A stretch of 64,000 nt of DNA. Origin: Isoetes taiwanensis. Lineage: Eukaryota; Streptophyta; Lycopodiopsida; Isoetales; Isoetaceae. Positions 1 to 10,807 of the stretch are shown here, in pieces. The notes beneath the pieces were generated by a model, which saw only the letters and a list, made by a program, of their open reading frames with translations, was not told the DNA's origin and ran no database searches. How positions within the stretch are numbered: position 1 is the stretch's first letter; each line of letters opens with the position of its first letter. The stretch lies in the NCBI GenBank assembly GCA_021234155.1, contig JAJEKV010000003.1:18276386-18340385 (forward strand), given 5' to 3'. The position numbers and the translations under genes are program-made.

Positions 1-342
1 CCGGGCGACACCTATCATGACGCCGAAGAGGACGCACCTAGCACCACCAGCAGCTCTTCATCGGCGGGTACCCAGAGAACCGGCGAGTCCCGCCACTTTG
101 GGCCCTCGACGGACACCGAGGTCGAGGAACAGGTTGAAGAACAGGTGGGTGGGCAGCCCGCAAAGAAGACCCAACTCAAGAGGCGTGCCCTTCAAAGACC
201 TAAGAAGAAGGGCAAGGAAAAAGTTGCGGAGTGGCCGGAAGAGAAGGCTGCTAGGAAGAAGAGGGAGCGCGAGAGGGAGCTCAGACGGCAGGAAAGAAGG
301 ACAAAGAGAAGAAACGACCGCCTCATGGACCGCCGCCATTGA
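1..342 (+). CDS. Partial charged ORF open at left edge
   Basis: Frame 1 is open from the first base to a TGA at 340-342. It reads as an acidic Ser/Thr-rich stretch followed by a dense Lys/Arg/Glu region that looks like a basic coiled coil (for example EKAARKKREREREL near 241-285). Competing frames are Arg/Pro-rich and look like shadows. No domain is recognised. The composition would suit a nuclear or nucleic-acid-binding tail, or the end of a retroelement gag. It precedes the histone H3-like segment and may be the N-terminal part of the same broken gene, since a frame change near 340 would join them. The start lies outside the window. Confidence 0.45.
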   Translation, partial: PGDTYHDAEEDAPSTTSSSSSAGTQRTGESRHFGPSTDTEVEEQVEEQVGGQPAKKTQLKRRALQRPKKKGKEKVAEWPEEKAARKKRERERELRRQERRTKRRNDRLMDRRH

Positions 343-980
343 AGAGCATCGAAGAGGAGGAGGCCCTGAAGGGGAGACGGGCGAGGAGGAGGAGGAGCAA
401 AGATCGTGACCCCCGGACGCCAAAGCCACCCTACCCCAGTGGCCGTAACCACCAAAAAGTGGTGAAGAAGCGTATGGGTAGGGGGCATTCAAGGCCCCGG
501 CCAGATCGCCAATTCAAGCTTAAAAAATGGCGCATACAAGGAGGCACTCGGCCGCTGGACGAGGTACAACGCATTGGTATTGCCGCTAAGAGGTGTAGCC
601 GGGGTCGCGGAGGGCGGCAGTCAAGAAAAATCAGCCAAGCCACCCCCACCTAGACCGAAAAAAACCCCAAAGGGGTTCACCACCACGGGCCGAAAGGTGG
701 TAATGCCCGTTTGTTTAGGGAGATAAAGCACTTCCAAATGTGCACAAATCTCCTCATAAGGAAGGCGCCCTTCGAGCGTCTCCTTAGGGAAGTCATGCAG
801 GAGTTCCGGACCGATTATAGGATCATCCCTCTAACGTCCCGGGCCCTGCAAGAGGCTGCTGAAGCAGAGCTGGTGCAGCTCTTTGAGGAAGGGAATCTCT
901 GTGCCATCCATGCTAAGAGAGTCACCCTTATGCCAAAGGACATTCACTTAGCACGGAGGATTCGCAGGGAGAGGCCCTAG
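339..980 (+). pseudogene. Histone H3-like protein, broken
   Basis: Frame 3 from about 660 to the TAG at 978-980 encodes an H3-type histone fold. LFREIKHFQ matches the alphaN region, [17 protein letters not shown] matches alpha1, [16 protein letters not shown] matches alpha2, and [20 protein letters not shown] with RRIRRERP matches the H3 C-terminus. Loop 1 has canonical H3 length, so it lacks the longer loop usual in plant CENH3, yet many core residues differ from ordinary H3. Upstream in the same frame (339-653) lies a very basic stretch interrupted by TAG at 651-653. The canonical ARTKQTARKS tail is not visible. It could be a decayed variant H3 or an H3 fold captured by the neighbouring retroelement. 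The histone fold itself is clear; gene status is not. Confidence 0.75.
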
Positions 981-984
981 GCCT

Positions 985-1776
985 CAAATTTTGTAAATTT
1001 TGTTAGAAAAGTAAAATTGCCATGTAATTGTGCTTCTTGTTAATATAAAAAAAGTATTTCCCTCTGTAATTAGGAAAAAAATGCTGTATGCTTGAAATTT
1101 AGGAAATAGAACCTAATTGTAGTAGAATTCTTCATAGCACTCTCAGAAATATCCTAGAAATCATGACTACAACAAAATTTTGGCAAAAAATCATCAAAAA
1201 AAAAAAATTTGGGCCAACCGGGGTGAGACCGCACCAATGGCTTCAAGGTCCTCGACGCTGGCGCTGGCGGACTCACCCGACCGCCCCCAAAACATGCTTT
1301 TAGATGTCGGGCTCTGCTCAAAATAAGTTGCTAGTTAGCTTAGAATCGGCCCAATTAGCCATGTTAGCATCTTGAAATTCCCAAAAATTGGCCCAAAATA
1401 GGCCAACCGGGTGAGACCAAGCGCTAAACGCTGTCAAGGCCCCAAGACGCTAGAGGCCATCCGCTGACTCACCCTCGGGTCAGCCCATCTTCGACCCAAA
1501 TTAGCCAAATTCAACCAAACAAACCGCCATGTAGTGTTTCTTGCTTTGCTTTGCTTAGATTTGCACTTCATGGTAGCTCAATTGGACACCCGAGCCATAG
1601 AACCAAGGTCTTCCCCCATCTAGGAACCTTTTTGCACGAATCCCGAGGTCAACCATAGTCTATAAAAGGGCCTCATTTGTCATTTTCCTTCCACGTAATC
1701 GCTCCCCACCACTTAGGCGATTTTCTCGACTCCTATCGATCCTTGCAAGCCATTTTTCGCACCCCTTCTTTGCTCA
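985..1776 (+). mobile_element. Putative LTR end of a retroelement (start uncertain)
   Basis: The right end TTTGCTCA at 1769-1776 is followed by one base and then a primer-site-like TGGCGCCCGGAAC. A TATA box lies about 110 bp before that end. These features together look like the 3' end of an LTR. The body holds two diverged copies of a GGCCAACCGG(G)GTGAGACC block (about 1202 and 1402), each followed some 60-90 bp later by GACTCACCC. The left end cannot be fixed and no polypurine tract is obvious before it. Since 1-980 is coding, a tandem or nested retroelement arrangement is possible. Confidence 0.4.
1661..1670 (+). promoter_or_regulatory. TATA box of the putative LTR
   Basis: TATAAAAGGG sits about 106 bp before the putative LTR end, the spacing expected for an LTR promoter with a short R-U5. 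Confidence 0.45.
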
Positions 1777-1777
1777 A

Positions 1778-1790
1778 TGGCGCCCGGAAC
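1778..1790 (+). other. Putative primer binding site
   Basis: TGGCGCCCGGAAC begins one base after the CA end of the putative LTR. Its first eight bases equal the TGGCGCCC start of tRNA-Lys-type primer sites, after which it departs by a base. The assignment is tentative. Confidence 0.4.
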
Positions 1791-2203
1791 TTTGAGAGAT
1801 GGTACAATGTCGCAAGCCATATCCATCGCCTTCCTCGCACCAAGCCTTCTCTCAGGTTTGACCACTTGTTTGATCTTCATGCAACTCGCCTAGAACACCA
1901 TACTATACGTATATCATGTGCCAATATGACCAACAAGTCCCGCCTTTGGGAAGTTAGACTACCCCCTAGGGAGGGAATTGGGTTTCTCTTGAGACACTCA
2001 CCCAAGCCTTAGGTCGAGAGATGGCAGGATCCAAAGGCAAGAAGCAGCTATGGATAGGACTAGGACCATGCCGCATTACATGACCCGCAGACATAATAGG
2101 CATAGGTACCTTTCATCTCAAACAGCCCTTGCCCTCTTCATGCATTATAAGTCAATCAATAAAGTAGGGGAACCTTCCGCTCAGCCCTTAGACTTAGCTC
2201 CAC

Positions 2204-3092
2204 TTGATACCCGTGAGGGCCCGTGAGCGTATCCTCAATATAGAATCCTCCGCCATGAACACCATGGCACGGTACATCGGGGCACCAATTCCGCAGATAG
2301 ACGAAGACTACGAGCAACTAGGGGAGCAAAACCCAGAGTGGGAGAGCAGAGGGGCGACAAGAATGCAGAGGTACATGTCGCACGACGACGACATCGGGAA
2401 GAGCCACCGAGCCACCGGCCTCGGCATCACAAACCGTCCCGATAGTCATCGACGGAGAGGAGTACATTCTAGCAAATGACATCCTCAACTTGTCATACCG
2501 CCAGAACAGGGGACTTCGAATCGACGAACTTCTAGGCATGATAGCACATGGGAAAAGCACGGACCTCATCGACTATTCATACCGTGGAGATTCCAAGGAG
2601 TCATGAGAGACATTCTTATGCCGGGAGACAATGTCCGACATAGCGCCTATCGCCAGATAAGGGAAATCTATCGGCCAGGAGCCCGGAGCCATTTCAGAGG
2701 AGGAGTTCCAGCAGATACAGAGCACACCGCACAAAACCAGGAGGGGCCCAAGCTCAAGCCGAACAGCCTCGAGCCAGAGCATGAGGGAAGGGTCCAAGAG
2801 CATCAACTTGGACAATGCAAACCAAAGATGTGGAGAGACCATGAAGACCTTATGGCGAGATGCCTACGGCCGAGCGGCTCAAAGGAAAGGCACCTGGATC
2901 GCGAGGCACGTGGTAAGGGCATGGCACTACGCTACTATCTTCCAGCCCCACCAAGGGCAAATGGTAGTCTTCCACAAGGAGTTCAGTCCAAGGGGAAGAA
3001 TCGCTGGCACTTCTCATAGCACTCTTCTGCCGGGGCAAAGATTCAAGATATACGCCCATGAAGATCACGCCATCCTTTTAAGAGGTCTGTAA
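2204..3092 (+). pseudogene. Unrecognised broken ORF downstream of the primer site
   Basis: Frame 3 carries sensible protein in pieces. One piece (about 2440-2605) includes EYILANDILNLSYRQNRGLR and ends at a TGA. A second (2781-3092) includes GTWIARHVVRAWHYATIF and GQRFKIYAHEDHAILLRG and ends at TAA. Another frame holds a short ORF at 2204-2479. The position just after an LTR-like end and primer site suggests the first gene (gag) of a retroelement, but no gag motif or zinc knuckle is seen. I do not recognise the family. Confidence 0.35.
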
Positions 3093-3600
3093 GGCCCATT
3101 GCCTCGACTTTGCTAGGGGCCACCTCGTGGATGCATCACTTTCTCGTAGCAAAAATCGCACTGTAACTCCCGAACCGAAATGGCGCGAGCACACTCGAGG
3201 GAGGATCGACAAGGAACATCCTGCGCAACCTCGGCAAAGGCCTCCCATCCAGAGATGTGAAGAATTTCTTTAGGCTTTCAGGAGGCCATTGATCGCTTAT
3301 AAGATTTCCTTTTAAGTTTTAAATTGTATTGAGTAATCTCTTTGATATTATCATGTAATGTACTTCTATATATTAATGACTTATTATCATCCGGACTTGT
3401 AAGTGGAAATTTCACATGATTTCTTTTGTATCTAACAATGAATTAATTGTAAACGGATATAATTGATATGTAAAACAAATAACAAGCATTGATGATCAAT
3501 CCTTGCAGCAAAGGAACACCGCTCAGTTCCCAAGGCCGTAATGATAAAAAGATCGTAAGGATACCAAGGAACCTATTCTGACGGATCGATGACAACAACG
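3093..3600. other. AT-rich non-coding junction
   Basis: Nothing coding is seen here. The stretch 3300-3480 is strongly AT-rich. It separates the unrecognised ORF from the gag region of the chromovirus. If a 5' LTR of that element once lay here it is no longer recognisable. Confidence 0.4.
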
Positions 3601-3605
3601 AGGAA

Positions 3606-4890
3606 ATGACGCCAAAGGCAATCAACGCAAGGCTGGTACAGATGAGGAATCGATGCATCACCGATCCATTGGGCCACCCCATTGATGAATGCCCAAGAAT
3701 ATGCACTGCACCACCACCTCCACCTCCACCACTACCTCGCAAGGCATTGAGGAAGGTCCACAGCAGGAGGGGCAAGACAACCGTGGAAATGTCGAGACAG
3801 AAGAGGAAAAGGAAAAACGTAAGATCTCCAACACCACCTAGCTCCGGCAAATTTCATCGACACACCGCATACCATGACAGTTCTAGCTCGAAAGTGAGTC
3901 CGACACTCCACGTAAGAGCCGTGGCAAGGAAGGAAGATGATTATCAAAAAGAAAGTTGACAAAAGCTATGAGCAATGTGTGGAAGACTAGGAAGTTGGGT
4001 CAGTTCTCGGGAAGGACAGATCGTGTATGGAGGCGTAAGCCCGGCTTGATCGAGATGGAAGAGTTCGGCAACTCTTATGGCATGAAGGATAAGGACATAG
4101 GGAAAGTTGCTACAAAGAACTTGATAGGAGCAGCTAGAATCGGTGGAAAGGCTATGCTAAGTCTAACAAGCTCAAAAGGAACGGCTGGATTCAAGACCTT
4201 CAAAGAAGGCTTTTCGCAGACATTATGTGCCTAGGTCACATACTAGCAAAAGTGATCCAGCAGCTTCTATAGATTGAACCAGGTACATTGTCGGGCTGCA
4301 AAGTATACAGAGGAATTTATGCGACTTAGACTCCATGTTCCCGAGAGTGTCTGAAAAGGCAAAGCAACGAGACTTACATTGAGGGATTGAACAAAGAATA
4401 TCAAAAGGCTAGTCCGAGCAATCAACCCTAAGTCGCTGGCGGCCGGATAAAGCCATAAGTTTGAAGAAGCTCCAAAGAACGCCGTGTGAGAGACAATCGC
4501 CTTCAAAGGAAGGTCAACGACAAGCACCAAGGGCAGCAAACAGAGTAAGCAATCGAACCACGCCATCGAGGCTTGCGGCAAGAAGGGAGAGCTCGTGGTA
4601 AGACCTTTGGGGACCGTAAGTCGCAGAATGCATCGGGGGCAAAGATGTTAAAGCGCATTCTAGACAGCCGACAAAGAGAAGAGACAGAAATGTATTGAGA
4701 AGAAGCTTTGTTTCAGGTGCTTCCAGCCGTGGCACCGAACCCATGATTGCCCATTCGCCATGCAAAATTTTGGCGTAACTTATGGATTGGGATTCACCAA
4801 CCGCAAGCGTATGAGGACGACGACCAAAGATGAGGCCCGTGACTTCATAGATGGTGAGTGCCACATTTGTGCAAACATTGAGTCGTGACA
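3606..4890 (+). pseudogene. gag: gag remnant with CCHC zinc knuckle
   Basis: A Pro-rich segment at about 3690-3740 is followed by basic regions. From about 4200 several frames encode a capsid-like stretch including CRAAKYTEEFMRLRLHVPES (about 4283-4350), the usual gag helix of plant chromoviruses. The nucleocapsid motif CFRCFQPWHRTHDC lies near 4708-4750 and fits CX2CX4HX4C exactly. The reading frame changes repeatedly and stops interrupt it, so no intact gag can be made. The start is uncertain; 3606 is simply the first ATG of an open stretch in the likely frame. Confidence 0.7.
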
Positions 4891-4989
4891 TTGAAAGTCA
4901 CCAACAAATATTAAGGGCCGAGGGGATCATAGATAGCAGTCCATATCTAGTATTGATAGATACAGTAGCTCTCATAACTTTGCCTCTCC

Positions 4990-5595
4990 TAGGCTGGCTG
5001 CCCTAATGAAGAACAAGGTATTGAAGTCCAAGCCAAGGCCGCTTGTTATGGCAAACCAGTGCCATTCGCACACTAAGGGGAGAAGGATCACATTCGACAT
5101 AGACCTTAGTGGAAGTAAGTGGCGGGGGGGCAGAGGTCATGGAGATTGGAAGGTATGACCTTATAGTAGGAATGGAGTTCCTAAACCAGCAAAAGCCATG
5201 ATCGATCGCGACCGCAATGAAGTCGCCATGACAAAGACCGACGGCACCAAATTCATAGTGAGAGGTAAGAAGACGCCTTCTTCTATGCGGTGTATTTCTT
5301 TGAAGCGCTTAAGGAAAAGTATAGAAAGAAATAAGGTGGATTACATCTTGAGATTGGAGGCAATTGAGCCCAATAAGCAGGATGGAAACGATCAAAAGGG
5401 AAAGCAATTGCCCAAGCCAGTAGCTAGGCTTATTTCGTAATTCAAGGATGTATTTCCTGATGAGATCCCAAGAGCTACCACCTTATAGGGGTGTGGAGTG
5501 TGAGATCACATTAGCACCGATGCTAAGCCTACCAAAGAAGGCACCATACAGATGAGCACACCGGAGTTGATTGAGCTCAAGAAGCAACCCGTGAA
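4990..5595 (+). pseudogene. Retroviral-type aspartic protease region remnant
   Basis: VGMEFLNQQKP (about 5168-5200) matches the conserved end of gypsy proteases, where a (I/L)G(M/R)xWL-type motif precedes a D-rich strand, and IDRDRNEVAMTKTDG follows it. The catalytic DSG/DTG triad is not clearly readable upstream. The linker to RT includes FKDVFPDEIPR (about 5440-5475), a segment typical just before gypsy RT. Stops occur at about 5438 and 5487. Confidence 0.6.
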
Positions 5596-6250
5596 TTGCT
5601 TGAGCTCGGTTTTATTAGAGCAAGTGTGTCCCCTTTGAGCACCCATACTCTTCGTGAAGAAGAAAGATGGCAATTTAAGAATGTGCATAGACTATCGCCA
5701 AAGACAAAACAGACGATAAAGAACAAGTATGCTTTGCCAAGGGCAGATGATTTAATGGACCAGCTCCAAGGAGCAAAGGTATTCTCCAAGATTGATTTGA
5801 GGTCAGGGTACCACCAAATAAGAATAAAAGAAGAGGATATCCATAAGACCGCCTTCAGAACGCGGTATGGTCACTTTGAGTTTACAGTAATGCCCTTTGG
5901 ATTGTTGAACGCCCAGCAACTTTTATGCCTCATGAACCACGCCTTCGTGGGATTTTCTAGATGAGTTTGTCATTGTTTTCTTCGACGACATTCTAGTCTA
6001 CAGCAAGTCCATCGAAGATCATAGTCAGCATTTGAGAAGGGTGTTAGAAAAGTTGAGGCGGCATCGCTTGTATGGAAAGCTCTCAAATGCCACTTTGCTA
6101 CCGAAAAGAGTGGAGTACTTGGGCCATGTCATATCGGGCGAAGGAATCTCCACCGACCCCGCGCAAAGATCGGGCGGTAGTAGATTGGCCAGCTCCAAAG
6201 AATGTGGCGAAGTAAGAAGCTTTCTAGGTCCCGCAAAAGTTATTACGTAA
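5596..6250 (+). pseudogene. Reverse transcriptase domain
   Basis: Frame 1 from 5596 gives [15 protein letters not shown], then a segment whose other frame reads RMCIDYRQ, then [15 protein letters not shown] and [12 protein letters not shown], all standard Ty3/gypsy RT blocks. The catalytic motif appears as VFFDDILVYSKS at about 5970-6010 after a frame change near 5940. YLGHVISGEGIS (about 6115-6155) marks the connection region. Frameshifts near 5940 and 6160 disrupt it. The enzyme would copy element RNA into DNA. Confidence 0.88.
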
Positions 6251-6289
6251 AGTTCGTGGAAGGACTTCGCTAAGTGGGCGCCCCTTTGA

Positions 6290-6790
6290 CTGACCTCACT
6301 AAGAGTGTTAAGGTGAAAGATTGGAGAACACATTGGTTAGAAAATGTTCAAGCTTCATTTGAAAAGCTTAAGGAGGCCTTAACAACAAAGACCGAAGGCT
6401 AGTTCCGCCGCATCCGCATAAGGACAAGATAGTAGCAACAGATGCAAGTAAGATAGCAAATGGTGGAGTCCTTATGCAAGAAGGAAGGGTAATAGCTTAT
6501 GATTCCAAGAAGTTGAACGACACCGAGCAGCAAAATAGCTTATCCAACCCATGATCGTGAACTTCTAGCTATTGTCGGGCTCTTCGTATTTGGAGGCATT
6601 ATTTGCTTGGGAGGAAGTTTCGCTTAGATACTCGATCACCGTGAGCCTCCAATACATTTTTTACCCAACCACCCCGAATCTGAGGCAAAGGAGGTGGATG
6701 GAATTCCTAGAAGAGTATGACTTTGAGATTGCTTATAAGCCAGGTAAGTTGAATGTGGTCGCCGATGCTCTTTCTAGAAGACCTCTTGAA
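6290..6790 (+). pseudogene. RNase H domain
   Basis: The segment includes TDASK followed by GGVLMQEGRVIAYDSKKLN (about 6430-6520), DRELLAIV (about 6553) and, in the open frame, RRWMEFLEEYDFEIAYKPG with NVVADALSRRP (about 6690-6785). These are the usual gypsy RNase H landmarks. Frameshifts lie near 6400-6560. The domain runs directly into the integrase region. Confidence 0.8.
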
Positions 6791-6899
6791 ACCAGAATTC
6801 ATTGTAATGCTATATCAACTCTTTCGAGCGGGTATGGCAAGAAAATTGAGGAGACTTTACCATCCGATGGTGATTTCAAGGAGGTATGGGAAAGCCTTT

Positions 6900-8042
6900 C
6901 TAGAGAGGCTAGAACAGATAAGGAACGAGAAGCCTTCAAGCATTATAAGAAGGAAGGCAACTTGTTGTATCATAAGCATAAGTTGTGTGTGCCCGAATCA
7001 TCGGGGGTAAGGAAGCTAATCCTCCATGACACACACAACAATGTTACAATAGCGGTGGCATGCAGGGTTTATGAAGACCTACTTCAAGATTCAAGTAGCT
7101 ACTTCGGCCGGAATGAAGAAGCGATAGCAAGATATATTCACGAGTGTCGGTTATTGCCCGAAACCAAAGCGAGCAGCTTCAATTCCAGTGTGCCTTGGAA
7201 CCTCTAGCAAAGGCGCCAATGCGGCGGGAAGTGGTAAGTATGGATTTTATCACAGGACTCCCCAAGACTCTTCGAGGCAAGGATGCATTGATGGTCGTAG
7301 TAGACAAATTATCTAAGATGGCACATTTTGTGCCTTGTAGAACTACTGACACAGCATTAGATACTGCCAAGCTATTTGTGAAGGAGATTTTTAGGCTCCA
7401 TGGCATGCCTCGGGAGATAATATCTGATAGAGATTCCAAGTTTATGAGTGCTTTTTGGCAGGATCTCTTCAGCACCATTCAGACGAAGCTCTCCATGAGC
7501 ACAGCTTATCATCCCCAAACAGATGGTCAGACGGAGAGGACGAATCGAATCATTGAAGATATGCTTAGAAGCTTTGTGTGGAATAAGCAGTCCAAGTGGG
7601 AGGAGTACATCCACTTGGTGGAATTCGCCTACAATAGTGCCAAACAGGAGTCATCTCAGATGTCTCCTTTCATGGTAAATTACGGGTACCAGTGCTTAAC
7701 CCCGGACACTTGGCACAATCCCGTGTCAAAGGTTGAGGTGTCCCAACAAATGCTAGGAGATATGCAGCAGTTGGTGGAAGAAGTGAGGGGTTACCTCCTA
7801 GCAGCAAGAAGAAGTCGGCGTAAGAGTGTAGCCGACAAGCCAATGTGACCGTAAGAGAGTTCAAAGTAGGCGATAGCGTGTGGTTGAAGATCAAGGTCAA
7901 ACAAGCTAAGCTTCGGATTGGGAGTTGCAAGAAGGCTGCCCCTAGGTGGGCTGGTCCGTTCAAGATTTTGGAGAGAGTGGGCTCCCAAGCCTACAAGTTG
8001 GATCTTCCTACCATCTCAAAGTTCACAAGGTTTTCCACGTAA
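6900..8042 (+). pseudogene. Integrase, near-intact core
   Basis: An N-terminal zinc-binding region is degenerate: HDTHNN and YIHECRLLPETK remain at about 7027-7165. The core is open from 7144 to 7846. It shows MDFITGLPK with the first catalytic Asp (about 7240), ISDRDSKF with the second (about 7420), and HPQTDGQTERTNRIIEDM with the catalytic Glu (about 7510-7560). A C-terminal GPFKILERVGSQAYKLDLP segment (about 7955-8010) follows after a frame change near 7846 and is the usual GPY/F-type module before a chromodomain. This is the best preserved part of the element. Confidence 0.9.
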
Positions 8043-8045
8043 GTT

Positions 8046-8300
8046 TATTAAAAAGGCACAATCCTAACCCCGAGGAGGTTTTGGATACTCCAACTTTGTT
8101 GGAAATGACTAAGAGCAAGTAGAAATCGTGGTTCGAAGTTACTTCTTGATAAGTCATTCAAGAAGACTAGGAGGTCTCGCCTTCCTCCAAAGATTTGGTC
8201 AAGTGGAAACACTTGCCGGTGGAAGACGCGACGTGGGTATTAAAGCAAGATTTGGAGAAGCAATACCCGAGTTCATGAAGGAGTTTGATGGGCGAAGTCG
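8046..8300 (+). pseudogene. Chromodomain remnant
   Basis: Reading through frame changes, KDLVKWKHLPVEDATWV and DLEKQYP (about 8195-8270) match the chromodomain core pattern of YLVKWxGxPxxxATWE. Chromodomains on plant gypsy integrases guide insertion toward modified heterochromatin. Several stops occur upstream of the core. A homologous and better readable copy lies on the minus strand at 40.3-40.5 kb. Confidence 0.75.
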
Positions 8301-8419
8301 CCTCCGACCTGGTCGACCCCGACTCGCCAGGAGGTTAGCTTAGTATGCTTCTTAGTTAACCTTAAGTTCGCTCATGTCCTCTAGTTCGTGAGAATACATG
8401 TGCCGAATCTTGGAACGTG

Positions 8420-8800
8420 TGGGCGATGATGAGATAAGCCTTTAAAGGCGTTCTCTAGGCCAACATGCACCAGAGGTGCGCATGACCAATAGGGTCATGC
8501 GAGAGAGAGAAGGAAAGGCATGGTGCGCCGATGATGGGACATCGGTCGGATGCTCCTATGCCAATGCATGTGGGGTCGCACACCGGCCGTAGGGGGTCAT
8601 GGTGAAGGTCAAAGTGATCATGCGCGATGATGGGATCGTGAGACGTTCCCTAGCTTGAAACCCTTGGGGCATGATGCACTAGGGGTACTCGGCACCGGGT
8701 AACCGAGTACAAGGTAGCACTTGATCATGGGCGATGATGGGATCATCTTAAATGGTCCTTAAGCTCAAATCCTAAGGGCCATGATCGAAAGTGCAAGGTA
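8420..8800 (+). repeat. Degenerate ~100-bp tandem repeat in the 3' UTR
   Basis: The core GGCGATGATGGGATC, with variants, recurs near 8422, 8526, 8623 and 8731, a period of about 97-108 bp. Each copy is followed by a CTTNAAAGG or CTTGAAACC-like stretch. No coding sense is seen between chromodomain and LTR. Confidence 0.6.
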
Positions 8801-9152
8801 TTGGTAAGGGGGTGGTCCCCTAAAACCACAATTTTATTAATTAGACTAACGTAATGTGCTCCATGTGCGTGCAAGTGAGAAGGAGCATCGAGGTGGAGCG
8901 CGATTACGAGAAGATGGGGAACCATAATTTACATTATGAACCCTAATAACTCTTATAATAATGTTTTGAATTATTGTAAGAAGTAATATTGTTAAGGCTA
9001 TATAATTTTGTATAAGTACAAATATAGCCTAAATTTTGACATTTAACTCTTTAATAACAAGTTGATCGTTGAATTTAAGTATATGTTTGTGTTGTTTTGC
9101 AGGACCGAGTAGCCTCATCACCTTAGCGCAATGCTGAGGACAACATTGTTCT

Positions 9153-9163
9153 AAGGGGGAGAA
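9153..9163 (+). other. Polypurine tract
   Basis: AAGGGGGAGAA abuts the TGTGACG start of the 3' LTR, as expected for second-strand priming. Confidence 0.85.
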
Positions 9164-10807
9164 TGTGACGTTCGGGAATATACGCTATATATAATGATAT
9201 TCCTCGGACCGCCACCATACAAGTCTACCCGAGTAGCCTTGTATGCATTGGAAAGTGGCAAAGGGGTGCACATCTAAGTTAATTGTTTAACTTAGATAAC
9301 CTTAGGATAAGACCCATTTCCACATGGCCTTATCCTATTGGGCAACCGCCACACCGGCCTCATCCTAGTGGTGCCACGTGGCATCCCATGTGGACCCCGC
9401 ACCTATATCAGCTCTAACCCTAACCCTAGACCCTTTTTTCCCACCTAGCACCTAAACCTCATCCACGCCCGAAACTCCGTTTCGAAAGGCCGCTCGTCAG
9501 TAGCCTAGCCCCGGAGCAGCAGCCCCGGAAGGTGTGTATGATCGTGAGGGGAGCAAGTCTTGAGCCACGCCAAGGAGCATGGAGACGCCGGGATGGGAGG
9601 AAGCGCCTCGGGAGGAGGTAGGTTGAGTAGAGTCCATGTTAGTTCATCCGGGAGTTAGCACTCCGGATGGGTTAGTATTTCTCGTAGCTAGAGTAGAGCC
9701 ACCCTAGATCCTTTGTTGAACATCTTGAACCCTAATCAATGAACCCTAACTAATAGTTAGATATGTATGATTAGGTTAAGATGTTCATATGATATTGTTC
9801 ATGATGATTATGGGATGATGGTTGATCATGTTTGTTCCTCTTGTGTTGGGAAGGGGGTAGAGACCTAGGGCCATATGTAGTATGTTCCTAGTATAGATCC
9901 CTTAGTTCCTATTAGATTGCGGCCCATTGCATAGGAACCCACCAGGCTACGGAGGCTATGAGGTGACTCAAAGACTACACAACGGGGCTAGAGGCAATGT
10001 GGAGGGAGGATCCCCCTGCGAGGCGGGGCTGGGAGGATCCCATAGTGGGCTAGGCTTATGGCCGGTCACTTCGTGTGGGCGGGCATGGGTCCCACACCTC
10101 TCCGGGCTAAGGTGTTGCCCCCGCCTCTCAAGAGTTGCAAGTGTCGGCTTGGCTCTTGTTTTGGGGTTCAGTTCGGGTAGTGCAATGGGTGTGTCGCCAC
10201 GATTCTCTAGCCGCCTGTGGAGCCTCTAGACCCGGGAAGGGGAGATGCAACCCTTCCTACCTCGGCCGGACCGGGGAGATGCAACCCGGAGTAGTCCCGA
10301 TGGGTGATGCCGTGGGATTGCGTGTCCTGGAAGGTTAGAGTCATGCCGAGCCTGATCTAGCCCATCCGCAAAGTATGCACGGGAGGGGCGGATGGAGTGG
10401 TCAACCCTAGCCATTGTCTTATGCCAGCCCCGCCATTGTTATGACTTCGGTCTGCTCTATCTTGAGGCCTATCCAGTCGGTCGACTTCCTTATGTGTCAT
10501 CTCCACGGGTAAGAGCTCTCACGTTTTATGGTATGTGGCTATGTTCTTTGCACCTTTGGATATGTGATGGACTACCCTTCGAGGTAGTATTTGTATTGTT
10601 GATGCTAGTTCTGACATGTTTATCGCTTCCGCTGTTATAGGAGCCCATAGGGGAAGGGCGCGCCAAGACACCTTCGTGTCCCCTCCCCGCACTAGAGTCA
10701 CCTTAGAGTGCGGGGTAGACGGAGGGCCTGTGCGGCTGTTGAGCCGGATGGGGGATTTCCTGCCGAGTGTACGGCCGAGCGCCGTATATTTAGCAGGGAG
10801 CGTCACA
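9164..10807 (+). mobile_element. 3' LTR of the chromovirus (1644 bp)
   Basis: The LTR starts TGTGACGTTC directly after the polypurine tract and ends GGAGCGTCACA. The ends form a short inverted repeat (TGTGACG/CGTCACA). Related sequence is found in reverse orientation at 63,042-64,000 and, interrupted, at 31,161-39,747. The ORFs inside are not conserved proteins. Confidence 0.85.

Larger units (their letters stand above)
3600..10807 (+). mobile_element. Ty3/gypsy chromovirus, 5'-truncated, decayed
   Basis: In order the element shows gag with a CCHC knuckle, protease remains, reverse transcriptase, RNase H, integrase with D, D, E residues, a chromodomain, a long 3' untranslated region with repeats, a polypurine tract and a 1644-bp 3' LTR. 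Integrase upstream of a C-terminal chromodomain is the chromovirus layout. No 5' LTR is found upstream of gag, so the copy is truncated or was rearranged with the element at 1-3 kb. Stops and frameshifts occur in every domain except most of the integrase core, so it is not autonomous. Two other LTR copies of this family lie at 31.2-39.7 kb and 63.0-64.0 kb in the opposite orientation. Confidence 0.9.

Noticed and set aside
339-980. Calling the H3-like segment CENH3
   Set aside because: Loop 1 has canonical H3 length, without the extra residues typical of plant CENH3, and the tail is not recognisable.
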